From: Rhizobiales bacterium SYSU XM002
GTDB lineage: Bacteria > Pseudomonadota > Alphaproteobacteria > Rhizobiales > Beijerinckiaceae
Direction of reading: 5' to 3'
Length of the DNA: 64,000 nt
Assembly: GCA_009846685.1 (NCBI GenBank)
Contig: VWVY01000006.1
Coordinates: 181,208-245,207, forward strand
In this document: positions 56,041 to 64,000 of the stretch, piece after piece
How the letters are laid out: each line of letters opens with the position of its first letter
How positions within the stretch are numbered: the stretch's first letter is position 1
Notes under the pieces: model-generated
Database searches by the model: none
Told to the model about the DNA's origin: nothing
Seen by the model: only the letters and a program-made list of their open reading frames with translations
Program-made: the position numbers and the translations under genes

Positions 56041-57231
56041 ATGGCGGATTACTACCCTCTCCTGAGCCGTGCCGTCGCCGGCCTCGCCGATCAACCGGCA
56101 GAGGCCCGTGAGCCGATCTACGCACGGGCCCGCGATGCACTGGAGCGTCAACTGCGCGGTTTCGAGCCACCGCTCGCCGAGGAATCGATCCGCGCCGAAC
56201 TCGACGACCTCGCTGCGGCGATCCGGCGGATCGAAGGCGAGTTCTTGCCGGCTGAACCCGAGCCGCTCGTGCCCGAGCCTCAGCCGGACGCGGAACCGGT
56301 CGCGCAACAGGACATGGAGCCAGAGCCCTCTCCGACACGCGACGCGGAGGCCGAGGGCATCCAGCCAATGGTCCGCCCGCGCATTCCCGAAAAGGTCGAT
56401 CATTCAGGCCGGAAGAAGGTCCTTGCCCTTTTCTCCGGCGTTGCACTCGTTTCGATGCTGACGATGGGCCTCATCGCCCTCTCGCGTCGAGATACCGCGC
56501 CGGCGCCCTCCGGCCCGCCGGTCGTGAAGGCGCCGGAAACGAGCGGCAGTGATCCGTCGAAAACGGAAGGTCGACTTTCCGGCACACCCGAGCCGGCCGG
56601 CAAGCCACCGGAAACGCCTGCTGCGCCCACTACACCACCACCCGCTGCACCACCCTCATCGCCGCCTCCGTCGCAACCCGCTCAGCCCGAAGTGTCACGT
56701 ACGCCGAGCGCGAGCACCAATCGCGCCTTCATGGTGCTCGAGGCGCAGGGCACTTCGCCGAACCAGTTCGAGGGCAAGGTCAACTGGACCTTCGCGCCCG
56801 ATCCCGGGCTGAAGGGCGAGAAGGCGCTGCGCGCCGCGATTTCGTTCGAGGCAGCGGGGCTCTCGATCGATTTTTCGGTCGCTCGCAACAAGGACACCAA
56901 ACTCGACGCCTCACACACAATCATGGTGATCTTCGAGCCGAAGAACGGCATCGGCAACGTCCGCGAGATGAGCGCAGTCGAATGGCGCGAGCGGGAGAGC
57001 CAGAACGGCATCACGCTTGCCGGGGTCGTCGTGCCGGTTCAGGACAATGTCTTCATGCTCGGCCTCGACAAATCGGAAGCCGCGCTCAGCCGGAACATGG
57101 CGTTGCTGCAAACCCAGAAATGGATGGTGTTCGAGTTGCGGCTCGATAGTGGCCGACGCGGCGCCGTGCTCGTTGAGAAGGGCACTGTCGGCGAAAAAGC
57201 CGTCAATGACGCGCTTGCTGCCTGGAAATAA
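56041..57231 (+). CDS. single-span membrane protein, hypothetical
   Basis: 396 residues. A hydrophilic N-terminal part (about 1-120, acidic with Pro/Glu runs) precedes one membrane helix (about 123-143). A Pro-rich periplasmic linker (about 150-215) leads to a compact C-terminal domain (about 225-396, starting RAFMVLEAQGTSPNQF and containing KVNWTFAPDPG). The order purA, this gene, rpoH (convergent) recurs in Rhizobiales, but the family has no known role. The C-terminal domain is the part most likely to be functional. Confidence 0.72.
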   Translation: MADYYPLLSRAVAGLADQPAEAREPIYARARDALERQLRGFEPPLAEESIRAELDDLAAAIRRIEGEFLPAEPEPLVPEPQPDAEPVAQQDMEPEPSPTRDAEAEGIQPMVRPRIPEKVDHSGRKKVLALFSGVALVSMLTMGLIALSRRDTAPAPSGPPVVKAPETSGSDPSKTEGRLSGTPEPAGKPPETPAAPTTPPPAAPPSSPPPSQPAQPEVSRTPSASTNRAFMVLEAQGTSPNQFEGKVNWTFAPDPGLKGEKALRAAISFEAAGLSIDFSVARNKDTKLDASHTIMVIFEPKNGIGNVREMSAVEWRERESQNGITLAGVVVPVQDNVFMLGLDKSEAALSRNMALLQTQKWMVFELRLDSGRRGAVLVEKGTVGEKAVNDALAAWK

Positions 57232-57245
57232 GGCGCGTTAATAAA

Positions 57246-57276
57246 AAGGGCGCACGCAGGCGCCCTTCGATTTTTC
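57246..57276. terminator. bidirectional terminator between the membrane protein gene and rpoH
   Basis: AAGGGCGC (57246-57253) pairs with GCGCCCTT (57260-57267); a T5 run follows on the plus strand and another T-run (57247-57243 read on the minus strand) on the other side, so both convergent transcripts can stop here. Confidence 0.72.
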
Positions 57277-57290
57277 GGCATATCCAAGGA

Positions 57291-58172
57291 TTACGAGGCG
57301 CGGGCCTCAATCTCGGCGATCGAACGCCGGACGCCGCCCTGCACCTTCTCGAAAGCGCGGGCCTCGATCTGGCGCACGCGCTCGCGGCTGATGCTGAACT
57401 CGGCCGAAAGCTCTTCCAGCGTCAGTGGATCATCCTGAAGGCGGCGCGCCTCGAAGATGCGCCGCTCGCGCGGGTTGAGGATCGCGAGTGCCTTGCCGAG
57501 CGCGGCATGGCGGTTCTCACTCTCCTCGCTCCGGGCGAGGATCGCTTCCTGATTGTCGCTCTCGTCGGCGAGCAGGTCCTGCCACTCGGCGGTACCTTCG
57601 TCGCGCATGGTGACGTTGAGCGAGGCATCGCCACCGAGGCGACGGTTCATCTCGATCACTTCGTGCTGCTCGACACCGAGCTTGGTCGCGATCTCGGCCA
57701 CCTGGTCGGGGCGAAGATCGCCCTCGCCCAGCGCGGAAATCTTGCTCTTGGCCTTGCGAAGGTTGAAGAACAACTTCTTCTGGTTGGCGGTGGTGCCCAT
57801 TTTCACAAGGCTCCACGAGCGCAGGATGTACTCCTGGATCGAGGCCTTGATCCACCAGATCGCATAGGTCGCGAGGCGGAAGCCCTTGTCCGGGTCGAAG
57901 CGTTTCACGGCCTGCATCAGGCCGATGTTCCCTTCCGACACGACATCACCGACCGGCAGGCCATAGCCGCGGTAACCCATCGCGATCTTCGCGACGAGGC
58001 GAAGATGCGAAGTCACCAGCCGGTGCGCGGCTTGCGGGTCTTCATATTCCTGATAGCGCTTCGCCAGCATGAACTCCTCGTCCGGCGTCAGGACGGGAAA
58101 GCGGCGGATTTCGGTAAGGTAGCGGGACAGTCCCCCCTCACCCGAAATGACGGGCAGCGTGGCAGCAGACAT
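57291..58172 (-). CDS. rpoH: heat-shock sigma factor RpoH (sigma-32)
   Basis: 293 residues with sigma-70-family regions 1.2 (RYLTEIRRFPVLTPDEEF), 2 (HLRLVAKIAMGYRGYGLP, then GNIGLMQAVKRFDPDKGFR), the RpoH box QKKLFFNLRKAK, and region 4 (LNPRERRIFEARRL, then SISRERVRQIEARAFEKV). It directs heat-shock transcription. AGGAGGATTG precedes the ATG at 58172. On the minus strand TATAAG at 58251-58246 is a possible -10 box, but I could not pair it confidently. It lies next to rluD on the same strand, a usual alphaproteobacterial arrangement. Confidence 0.96.
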   Translation of the reverse strand: MSAATLPVISGEGGLSRYLTEIRRFPVLTPDEEFMLAKRYQEYEDPQAAHRLVTSHLRLVAKIAMGYRGYGLPVGDVVSEGNIGLMQAVKRFDPDKGFRLATYAIWWIKASIQEYILRSWSLVKMGTTANQKKLFFNLRKAKSKISALGEGDLRPDQVAEIATKLGVEQHEVIEMNRRLGGDASLNVTMRDEGTAEWQDLLADESDNQEAILARSEESENRHAALGKALAILNPRERRIFEARRLQDDPLTLEELSAEFSISRERVRQIEARAFEKVQGGVRRSIAEIEARAS

Positions 58173-58285
58173 TCAATCCTCCTTCGGGCCCCCGATGACC
58201 GGCAGACCCACCGTCGCGGTGAAACACCCTTCGACGTCGTTGGTGCTTATACCACAACAAATCCGTGGCGAAATAGGGGCGGCGA

Positions 58286-59281
58286 TCACGCCTTGGCGAG
58301 CATCCCGTGCAAACGCGTGAAATCCACCGGCGGTTCGACAACGAATTCCAGCGGTTCGCCCGTGCGCGGATGCTCGAAGGCCAGAAGCTCGGCATGGAGG
58401 GCCTGCCGGTCCATGTCGCGCAGTGCCCCATGTGCTGCCTCGGAAAGGAATTTCTCGCGCGTGCGGAAACCGCTGCCATAAAGCGTGTCACCAAGGAGAG
58501 GATGGCCAATATGCGCGAGATGCACCCTGATCTGGTGCGTGCGCCCCGTCTCCAGCCGACAGGCGATCAGGCTCGCACGAACCGCGCCGTCATGGGTGAA
58601 CTCGTCGAGCACCTCGTAGTGCGTGATGGCGAAACGGGCCCGCTCCGCCTTGGAGACGACCATTTTCTCACGGTTGACGCTGGAGCGTGCGATACCCGCC
58701 TCGATCGTTCCGCTCTTCCGCGGCAACTGGCCCCAGACAATGGCGAGATAGCGTCGCTCCAGCGGGCCTGTACGACCGTGGTCGGCGAATTGCTCGGCGA
58801 GACCGCGATGCGCACGATCGTTCTTCGCCACCACGAGAAGACCCGAGGTATCCTTGTCGAGCCGGTGGACGATGCCCGGCCTGAGCACGCCGTTGATGCC
58901 CGAAAGGCTGGCGCCGCAATGATGGATCAGTGCGTTGACCAGCGTTCCCCGTTCATGCCCGTTCGAGGGATGGACGACCATGCCCGCCGGCTTGTTAACA
59001 ACGACGAGATCCTCATCCTCGTAAGCGATATCGAGCGGAATCGCCTCGCCCGGCGGGGTTGCGGGCTCGGGCGGCGGCAGGGCGATGCGGATTGTTTCCG
59101 CCCCTTTGAGCTTACGCGAAGCGGAACGTTCGGCGCTCCCGTCAATCTCGACATGTCCATCGGCGATCAGGGTCTGGAGGCGAGCGCGCGAGAACGCGGG
59201 CAGGCGCTGCGCCAGCACCTTGTCGAGCCGTTTGCCGGTTTCTTCCGGCCCAAGTTGGATAACGGGGCACGCTTCGCCCAT
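58286..59281 (-). CDS. rluD: 23S rRNA pseudouridine synthase RluD-type
   Basis: 331 residues from the ATG at 59281, nine bases after GAGGA; an ATG at 59290 would leave no space for it. An S4-like domain (about 10-75, with RLDKVLAQRLPAFSRARLQTL) is followed by the pseudouridine synthase core with HRLDKDTSGLLVVAK (catalytic Asp), the GRTHQIRVHLAHIGHP loop and the LLGDTLYG motif. In E. coli RluD modifies helix 69 positions 1911/1915/1917. The annotation as RluD, not RluC, is by overall pattern and neighbourhood. Confidence 0.9.
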   Translation of the reverse strand: MGEACPVIQLGPEETGKRLDKVLAQRLPAFSRARLQTLIADGHVEIDGSAERSASRKLKGAETIRIALPPPEPATPPGEAIPLDIAYEDEDLVVVNKPAGMVVHPSNGHERGTLVNALIHHCGASLSGINGVLRPGIVHRLDKDTSGLLVVAKNDRAHRGLAEQFADHGRTGPLERRYLAIVWGQLPRKSGTIEAGIARSSVNREKMVVSKAERARFAITHYEVLDEFTHDGAVRASLIACRLETGRTHQIRVHLAHIGHPLLGDTLYGSGFRTREKFLSEAAHGALRDMDRQALHAELLAFEHPRTGEPLEFVVEPPVDFTRLHGMLAKA

Positions 59282-59329
59282 AAGAGACATTCCTCGCGCG
59301 GGGTATCGCCGTATGCTTGCAGATAGACC

Positions 59330-59358
59330 TTGCGATAAGCGCGAAGAATGCCTATAGC
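59330..59358 (+). promoter_or_regulatory. promoter for tRNA-Glu
   Basis: TTGCGA (59330-59335) and TATAGC (59353-59358) are exactly 17 bases apart and lie 37 bases before the tRNA 5' end. A good housekeeping promoter match; divergent rluD must have its own start on the other strand. Confidence 0.55.
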
Positions 59359-59395
59359 AACCGCCTTCCGGCCCGCGCGGCTTCGCGCGCCAGAC

Positions 59396-59471
59396 GCTCC
59401 CATCGTCTAGAGGCCTAGGACACCCGCCTCTCACGTGGGTAACAGGGGTTCGAATCCCCTTGGGAGCGCCA
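59396..59471 (+). tRNA. tRNA-Glu (anticodon CTC), CCA encoded
   Basis: The 76 bases fold as a standard cloverleaf: acceptor stem GCTCCCA/TGGGAGC, anticodon stem CCCGC/GTGGG around loop CTCTCAC (anticodon CTC, reads GAG), and a T arm with GGTTCGAATCC. The discriminator G and CCA end are encoded. The anomalous region begins right after its 3' end, a common place for integrase-mediated insertions. Confidence 0.97.
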
Positions 59472-59520
59472 AGCTTTTCTATGGCTTGAGGAACGCTGAA
59501 AAACCATTGAAGTCAGAGCG

Positions 59521-59760
59521 TTGCTAGGTGCCTGTGGTGCAAACAGGTGGTGCAAAATCGTGGGTTTGATAACGTATTTCAGCAGGGATCGGCACGGGAC
59601 GTATTATTTCAGCAAGGTTATGCCCCCCTGCACTTCCCCCCTTCATGCCCGGAAATCGCAAGGGCAAGGCAGTCTGGAAGCGGCCAGCGAGCCGGTCCAG
59701 CATCGGGGGCAGGCTCACCAACTCCGGAAACGAACTCAAAACTGGATAGGACTTGGGGGC
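59521..59760 (+). pseudogene. degraded integrase-like N-terminus next to tRNA-Glu
   Basis: In one frame the DNA reads ITYFSRDRHGTYYFSKVMPP (about 59569-59628), which resembles the N-terminus of tyrosine recombinases of Alphaproteobacteria (LSRDRHGTYYFRKVVPP-type). After that the similarity continues only in another frame (PFMPGNRKGKAVWKR, about 59642-59686), implying a frameshift, and the catalytic domain is absent. Direction (away from the tRNA) and position fit an integrase gene at an island's edge. Recognition is by pattern only. The rest of the 314-base gap to 59786 shows no gene. Confidence 0.4.
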
Positions 59761-59785
59761 AACGTCACAGATCAAAGTCATGCGG

Positions 59786-61522
59786 TCAGCCGTAGTAGGC
59801 GATATACCGCCTGAAATATTGCTCCCAAGTTACCCATTTTCCGCGGACGAGGTATTTGCGGTTCTTGCTGGCCCAGACAATACCCAGCTCACTGGCAACA
59901 CGCGGATGGACAGGAACCTGTAGACGCTTGAACGAATTCAACTGTCCGAAGGACCAGAAAGTCAGCGAAAGTCCAAGTTCTTTTGCGAGATGTTCCGCCA
60001 TCATACTCATGAGACGGCCATTCGGATGCGCAGTGGTGTAGAAGATCTGCCGTGACCGGTAATTCTCTAGAATGTAGGCACCAATTCCAGCTGGAAAGGC
60101 CTTGTCCATCGCCTCAAGCCGTGCCGTTTCAAAACGATGCAGACGCTTGAAATCAACGATTCGTTCAAGTTCCAGAGATTCATAGGCCCTGAACCTCTGC
60201 TCTGGATCCGGAATTTCCTTGCGCAACCGTGCCAGCAGCCCATCGAAATACGTAAATTCGAAGTTCGGATAATCTCGATCGCGGGCCAATCTGTCGTCAG
60301 GTCCGTTATAGGCATCAAAGGGCCACGGGGTGGCGAGCCGAATACACGGATAGCGTAAAATAGGAACCCCAACCGGAACATGTGCACGAAGAGGGTAGTT
60401 TTCCCACTCCCGGATGTCTTGCACGAGCATCAAATCGCATTCATCAAGTTCCTGTCGGCTTCTTTCGTGAAGATTGGCCGGCAGTTCCATATGCTGGTAC
60501 GTCACCGCGAAATTCCGTGCGAAGCGCGAGTCGTTCCTCAGAGCTTCGGTTAAAAGACTGCCCTGACAATTGCCTAGAACAACAATCCGCTTCTTTCCGC
60601 CGCTTGCCGCCGCACCTTTCGTGCCAGCGGGCATCGCCGGGATTTCGGATGAGATTCGTTCCAGATCAAGGGCCTGCAGCAACACATCGGCGTTCCGGAA
60701 ATTCCGCAACCGGATATCGATCTTTTGCGAGACGCCACCGTCGAGACTTATGTCGCGTGGAACTATGAATTCAAAAGTAACCTCGCCCGAGCGAAGCTCG
60801 GTGGCAGTGAATGTTCTGGAATTCAGGGGCGAACCATTCCGGGTGGCGACGGAAAATTCGAGTGTCGGAGTTGATCCGCTTCGCGCCCGCTTCAATTGGC
60901 AGGCGATGCGGGCGCGGAAAACACCGGTAGGCAACCGCAGTGGCGCTAGGCTACGGCCAAGTTTCAGGGGGATGATCGAGTATGGCGTGATCCGGACCGC
61001 ACCCGCGCTTGGCCATCGGGAAAGGCGACCCAGCATGCGCCAAGGGCCGACATCAGACGTCTCAACGGCGCTGTCCGCAGAAGCAGGTTCATCCTGCAGC
61101 CGCATGTCGGCCATCGTGATGAGTGCCTTTCCGAAATGCGAGAAGCGGAATTCAAAAGGTGAATCGGCGCCGCTGCCCATCGCCAATTCCGACGGAACGT
61201 CGAAACAGAGAAATTGCTCGTCGGCGAGTTCGGTTGCGGTGTAGTCCCGCCAGGCGCGCAGGATGCGATTCTGTGCGATAATTTCCAAACCCAAGATTGG
61301 GCCATCATCACGTATCAGCTGGCGAACTTGGCAGCGAAAGGACAGACGGTGGCGTCCCCGCGGGAGGCGTAGGAAGGGACCATAGAGAAAGGTCTGAGCG
61401 GGAAGAGGCAACACTACCGAAACCGAGCCGTTTCCGGATCGTATGGCGGGTTCGCGAACCTCCATCAAAGGCAGCACTACCCGAGGCTTGTAACCTTCGT
61501 CGTCAATCGATTTCTTTTCCAC
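59786..61522 (-). CDS. WcbI-type polysaccharide acetyltransferase-like protein with duplicated N-terminal domain
   Basis: 578 residues from a GTG at 61522; an ATG at 61465 is an alternative, and no strong binding site is seen for either. The C-terminal 280 residues (from about 305) match the WcbI capsule-biosynthesis family: KKRIVVLGNCQGSLLTEAL, then LVQDIREWENYPLR and HPNGRLMSMMAEHL. WcbI binds CoA and acts in capsule acetylation in Burkholderia. Two related beta-rich domains precede it (about 40-145 and 165-290), each with a TATEL segment, suggesting internal duplication and possibly glycan binding. Base composition is less GC-rich than the backbone. It diverges from the fatty acyl-AMP ligase gene. 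Confidence 0.7.
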   Translation of the reverse strand: MEKKSIDDEGYKPRVVLPLMEVREPAIRSGNGSVSVVLPLPAQTFLYGPFLRLPRGRHRLSFRCQVRQLIRDDGPILGLEIIAQNRILRAWRDYTATELADEQFLCFDVPSELAMGSGADSPFEFRFSHFGKALITMADMRLQDEPASADSAVETSDVGPWRMLGRLSRWPSAGAVRITPYSIIPLKLGRSLAPLRLPTGVFRARIACQLKRARSGSTPTLEFSVATRNGSPLNSRTFTATELRSGEVTFEFIVPRDISLDGGVSQKIDIRLRNFRNADVLLQALDLERISSEIPAMPAGTKGAAASGGKKRIVVLGNCQGSLLTEALRNDSRFARNFAVTYQHMELPANLHERSRQELDECDLMLVQDIREWENYPLRAHVPVGVPILRYPCIRLATPWPFDAYNGPDDRLARDRDYPNFEFTYFDGLLARLRKEIPDPEQRFRAYESLELERIVDFKRLHRFETARLEAMDKAFPAGIGAYILENYRSRQIFYTTAHPNGRLMSMMAEHLAKELGLSLTFWSFGQLNSFKRLQVPVHPRVASELGIVWASKNRKYLVRGKWVTWEQYFRRYIAYYG

Positions 61523-61718
61523 CGAAGCAAGTGTCCCGATCGTTGGCGGCGAACGCTATCCCGAACGCCGCCCCCGGAGAATCGCTGGTCCTTCCGGTTT
61601 GATATCTTCCGAAACTTCGTCCATACCGACTAGCTGTTTTTGGAAGTCGGTCAACTGGCCAGTTCACCAACGCCGTTCCACGTGCAACTTTCATTTAATC
61701 GACAAGCAAGAAAGCCAG

Positions 61719-63431
61719 ATGCGCCAATATTCATCGCTTGTGGAGGTCCTGCGGCAACAGGCGGCGCTGAGGCCTGACAAGCTGGCGGTACAAATGTACG
61801 CTGACAAGCCGGGCGAAACTCGTGCGCTGACATTCAGCCAGCTTTACCTACAGGCGGCCGATCTCGGCTTCCGACTGGCGTCACGAACCTGCCCCGGCGA
61901 TCGGGTGGCGTTGATCTTTCCGTCATCGCCCGAGTTCGTAGTCGCATTTTTTGCCTGTCTCATGTCAGGGCTGGTCGCGGTGCCGATGATGATGCCGCGC
62001 CGCAACAGCCGGAACGGTGCAAGCGCAGCGATCATCACAGACTGCTCGCCGCGCCTCGTGCTTTCTCTTACCGCCCTGGATGTTTTTCCGCAGGACTTTC
62101 GCGATCTTCTCGAGAATGAGAAAATTGGGCACATGCCGATCGCGCTGGTGGACAACCCAACTGAAAATTTGCTGACGGAACGCGGGCCAATGGACCCCGC
62201 CTTTCTTCAGTATACCTCCGGTTCGACATCCACGCCCAAGGGCGTGATGGTCTCGCATGCTAATCTTCTCGATAATCTCCAAATGATCCGGGATCGTCTC
62301 GGCAACCACGCCGGTTCTTCACATGTAGGCTGGATTCCCCTCTACCATGATCTCGGCCTCATTATGAACCTGCTACAACCGATCTACTTGGGCGCAAATT
62401 GTGTGCTCATAGCGCCTTCCAGCTTCATGCATCGGCCGCTCAACTGGTTGAAGGCAATTCACGAGCATCGCGCCGAGGTTGCCTTGGCACCCAACTTCGC
62501 GTTCGACCTGTGCGCCGACAGATTCCAGCCCCATCAGATGGAAGGTATCGACCTAAGCTGCTGGAAGATCGCGCTCAACGGTGCAGAACCGGTCCGCGCC
62601 GAGACAATCGAACGATTCTGCGACATCTTCCGGCCCTATGGCTTTGCACCGGAAGCCATGCGTCCTGGCTACGGCCTTGCCGAGGCGACTCTTCTCGTTA
62701 GTTGTGGTCGTCGGGGAGCGCCAACGCGCATGATGTCGGTCAGCACTGCGGCCCTTGGGCACGGGCGCATCGCGCCGCCAGTGGATTCCCGCGACACAGC
62801 CCGACTTGTTAGTTGCGGCTCACCAGTCGTCGACCTTTCGATTGCCATCGTCGATCCCAACAATCACCGCCCGGTTGCGGATGATGCGATCGGAGAAATC
62901 TGGGTTCGGGGACCAAGCGTCGCGGGCGGCTATTACCAGCGCCCGGAGGAGAGCGAGGGTACTTTCACCGCATACCTGCAGACAAACGGAACCCCGGACG
63001 ACACCGGAGGATGGCTACGAACCGGCGATCTCGGCTTTCTGGATCAGGAGGGGGAACTGTTTGTCACCGGTCGCATCAAGGACGTGATGATTATCCGGGG
63101 TATCAACCACTATCCTCAGGACATTGAGGCGATCGTCGGCGCGTGCCACCCCGCCATACGGCGCGATCATTGCGCGGCTTTCGCAATCCGCGACGACAAC
63201 GGAACGGAGCAGATCGTCGTTGTGCAGGAGGTTGAACGGACGCACCGGCATTCATTTTCGGAAGCCGAGCTGGTCGCCGCCATTCAGAGCGCGGTCGTGA
63301 CAGAAAAGGACATCGCTTTGCACAAGATCGTCCTGATCCGCCCGGGAGCATTGCCAAAGACAACGAGCGGAAAGGTGCAACGCGATCTTGCTCGACGCAG
63401 ATGGCTTGCCGGAGAACTCGAACCCGCATAA
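61719..63431 (+). CDS. fatty acyl-AMP ligase (FAAL)
   Basis: 570 residues from the ATG at 61719 (AAGAAAG before it); the frame is open to 61599 but without similarity. AMP-ligase motifs are clear: the P-loop LQYTSGSTSTPKGVMVSH, GWIPLYHDLGLIMNLL, PGYGLAEATLLVS, GWLRTGDLGFLDQEGELF and the lysine in LPKTTSGKVQRDLAR. The GSTSTPKGV P-loop and the YGLAEATL motif are typical of FAALs, which activate fatty acids as acyl-adenylates and load them on an acyl carrier protein rather than CoA. The ACP gene is 53 bases downstream. It probably feeds a lipid or lipidated-glycan pathway. Confidence 0.85.
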   Translation: MRQYSSLVEVLRQQAALRPDKLAVQMYADKPGETRALTFSQLYLQAADLGFRLASRTCPGDRVALIFPSSPEFVVAFFACLMSGLVAVPMMMPRRNSRNGASAAIITDCSPRLVLSLTALDVFPQDFRDLLENEKIGHMPIALVDNPTENLLTERGPMDPAFLQYTSGSTSTPKGVMVSHANLLDNLQMIRDRLGNHAGSSHVGWIPLYHDLGLIMNLLQPIYLGANCVLIAPSSFMHRPLNWLKAIHEHRAEVALAPNFAFDLCADRFQPHQMEGIDLSCWKIALNGAEPVRAETIERFCDIFRPYGFAPEAMRPGYGLAEATLLVSCGRRGAPTRMMSVSTAALGHGRIAPPVDSRDTARLVSCGSPVVDLSIAIVDPNNHRPVADDAIGEIWVRGPSVAGGYYQRPEESEGTFTAYLQTNGTPDDTGGWLRTGDLGFLDQEGELFVTGRIKDVMIIRGINHYPQDIEAIVGACHPAIRRDHCAAFAIRDDNGTEQIVVVQEVERTHRHSFSEAELVAAIQSAVVTEKDIALHKIVLIRPGALPKTTSGKVQRDLARRRWLAGELEPA

Positions 63432-63484
63432 CCCGAACGTCGAAATTGGGCGATCCCGCCGGACACTGAAAGCAGCAAGACCGT

Positions 63485-63724
63485 ATGGCCCCTTTTTCGG
63501 AAATCGAGACCTTTTGTAAAATGAGGCTGGCCGCGATGCTCGAAATTGATCCGGCACGCATCAAGCCCGATTCAACCTTTGCAAGCCTTGGACTGGATTC
63601 AGCGACCGCCGTGCATTTCATTCTGGAGGTTGAGGGAGAATACCGCATCGAGCTTTATCCCGGGGTCACGGACGATTACCCAGATCTTGCGCGCTTTGTG
63701 GAATACCTTGAATCCCTGAAATAG
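63485..63724 (+). CDS. acyl carrier protein
   Basis: 79 residues of the four-helix carrier fold, with the phosphopantetheine serine in SLGLDSATAVHFILEVE (GLDS, Ser about 39). It is acidic overall and of normal ACP size. The pairing with the fatty acyl-AMP ligase directly upstream suggests it receives the activated acyl chain. No elongation enzyme lies between it and the IS element at the window end, so the acceptor of the acyl group is unknown. Confidence 0.88.
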   Translation: MAPFSEIETFCKMRLAAMLEIDPARIKPDSTFASLGLDSATAVHFILEVEGEYRIELYPGVTDDYPDLARFVEYLESLK

Positions 63725-63873
63725 AACCGGCTCATTCTGTATCTCGCTCCGCGCTGAAGGGCCGACCCTTCTCTTGACAATCCCCATGCCCGCCTCGACG
63801 ACTTGAGGGTCCTTCGCTGGGGCTTGCCCCTAAGAGGACGTGCCGTCGAAATCAGGAAAAATGACATGACGGG

Positions 63874-64000
63874 TGACCTGAGACCCGACTTTCCTCCGGT
63901 TATGGGGAGAGTCCTTGGGTTGATTTAGGGCCTATGCGGCCCTGGTTTCCAGATAGATTTGTGCGGCGAACTCGGCGGGTGTCTTGTTGCCGAGGGCCGA
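63874..64000 (-). mobile_element. end of an IS3-family insertion sequence (continues past the window)
   Basis: The transposase fragment at 63932-64000 is followed by about 58 bases to TGACCTGAGACCC at 63874, which has the TG-start expected for an IS3-group terminal repeat. The other end and the target duplication are outside the window, so the exact boundary is uncertain. Confidence 0.5.
63932..64000 (-). CDS. IS3-family transposase, C-terminal fragment (cut by window end)
   Basis: The last 22 codons plus stop read on the minus strand as LGNKTPAEFAAQIYLETRA, closely matching the C-terminal end of IS3/IS407-group transposases (LG.(K/R)TP.EFA). The frame is open to the window edge. It lies downstream of the ACP gene and supports the view that this segment is mobile or plastic. 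Confidence 0.7.
   Translation of the reverse strand, partial: SALGNKTPAEFAAQIYLETRAA

Noticed and set aside
63676..63867. Small minus-strand frame downstream of the ACP gene
   Set aside because: It overlaps the 3' end of the ACP gene, is rich in Arg/Ser with no pattern, and has no ribosome binding site.

Overview
The window is a stretch of high-GC alphaproteobacterial chromosome, most likely from the Hyphomicrobiales (Rhizobiales). The evidence is the three-gene pntAA/pntAB/pntB transhydrogenase beside an aa3 oxidase subunit IV, several families typical of Alphaproteobacteria (DUF1465, DUF1192, DUF1013, DUF4164), a cysteine-free L31, two perfect CtrA boxes, and the order ruvCAB, ybgC, tolQRAB, pal. 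I cannot assign a genus. Genes are densely packed, with many 1-8 bp overlaps, and GTG or TTG starts are common.

Layout. 1-4.9 kb: the 3' end of an ABC1/AarF-family gene, the cytochrome oxidase subunit IV and transhydrogenase genes, and an alpha/beta hydrolase. 4.9-8.5 kb (minus strand): a TPR lipoprotein, rpsU, purK, purE and a YdcH protein, then a second, divergent YdcH gene with a CtrA box between the two. 8.8-11.1 kb (minus): a secreted protein built from a 120-bp tandem repeat, and an acyl-CoA synthetase. 11.3-21 kb (plus): a central carbon cluster tkt-gap-(small membrane protein)-pgk-fba, then a ThiE-like protein, an inositol monophosphatase and a MotA-like/OmpA-like pair. 21-28 kb: an ABC exporter, rpmE, DUF1465, DUF1192, DUF1013, an orphan PIN protein and propionyl-CoA synthetase. 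28-35 kb: DUF4164, zapA, a 6S RNA candidate, a YmdB-like phosphoesterase, yebC, and ruvC-ruvA-(two GNAT genes)-ruvB-ybgC. 35.2-42.1 kb: the Tol-Pal envelope machine tolQRAB-pal-cpoB, interrupted by queC and a VUT-family transporter. 42-59.3 kb: tilS, ftsH (with an RpoH-type promoter candidate), glmM, a beta-barrel protein with a CtrA box, serC (with a candidate serC RNA leader), serA, a DMT transporter, a glutamine amidotransferase, a MuiA-like protein, purA, rpoH and rluD.

At 59.4 kb a tRNA-Glu(CTC) marks the edge of what looks like an acquired segment. Immediately downstream are a degraded integrase-like N-terminus, a WcbI-type protein with a duplicated N-terminal domain, a divergent fatty acyl-AMP ligase plus acyl carrier protein pair, and the end of an IS3-family element that runs off the window. 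Base composition there is visibly less GC-rich than in the backbone.

Most of the window is conserved housekeeping DNA. The parts most worth attention are the HLGKPV repeat protein, the tRNA-Glu island with its WcbI/FAAL/ACP genes, the nested hairpins in the pal leader, and the paralogous acetyltransferase genes lodged inside the ruv operon.
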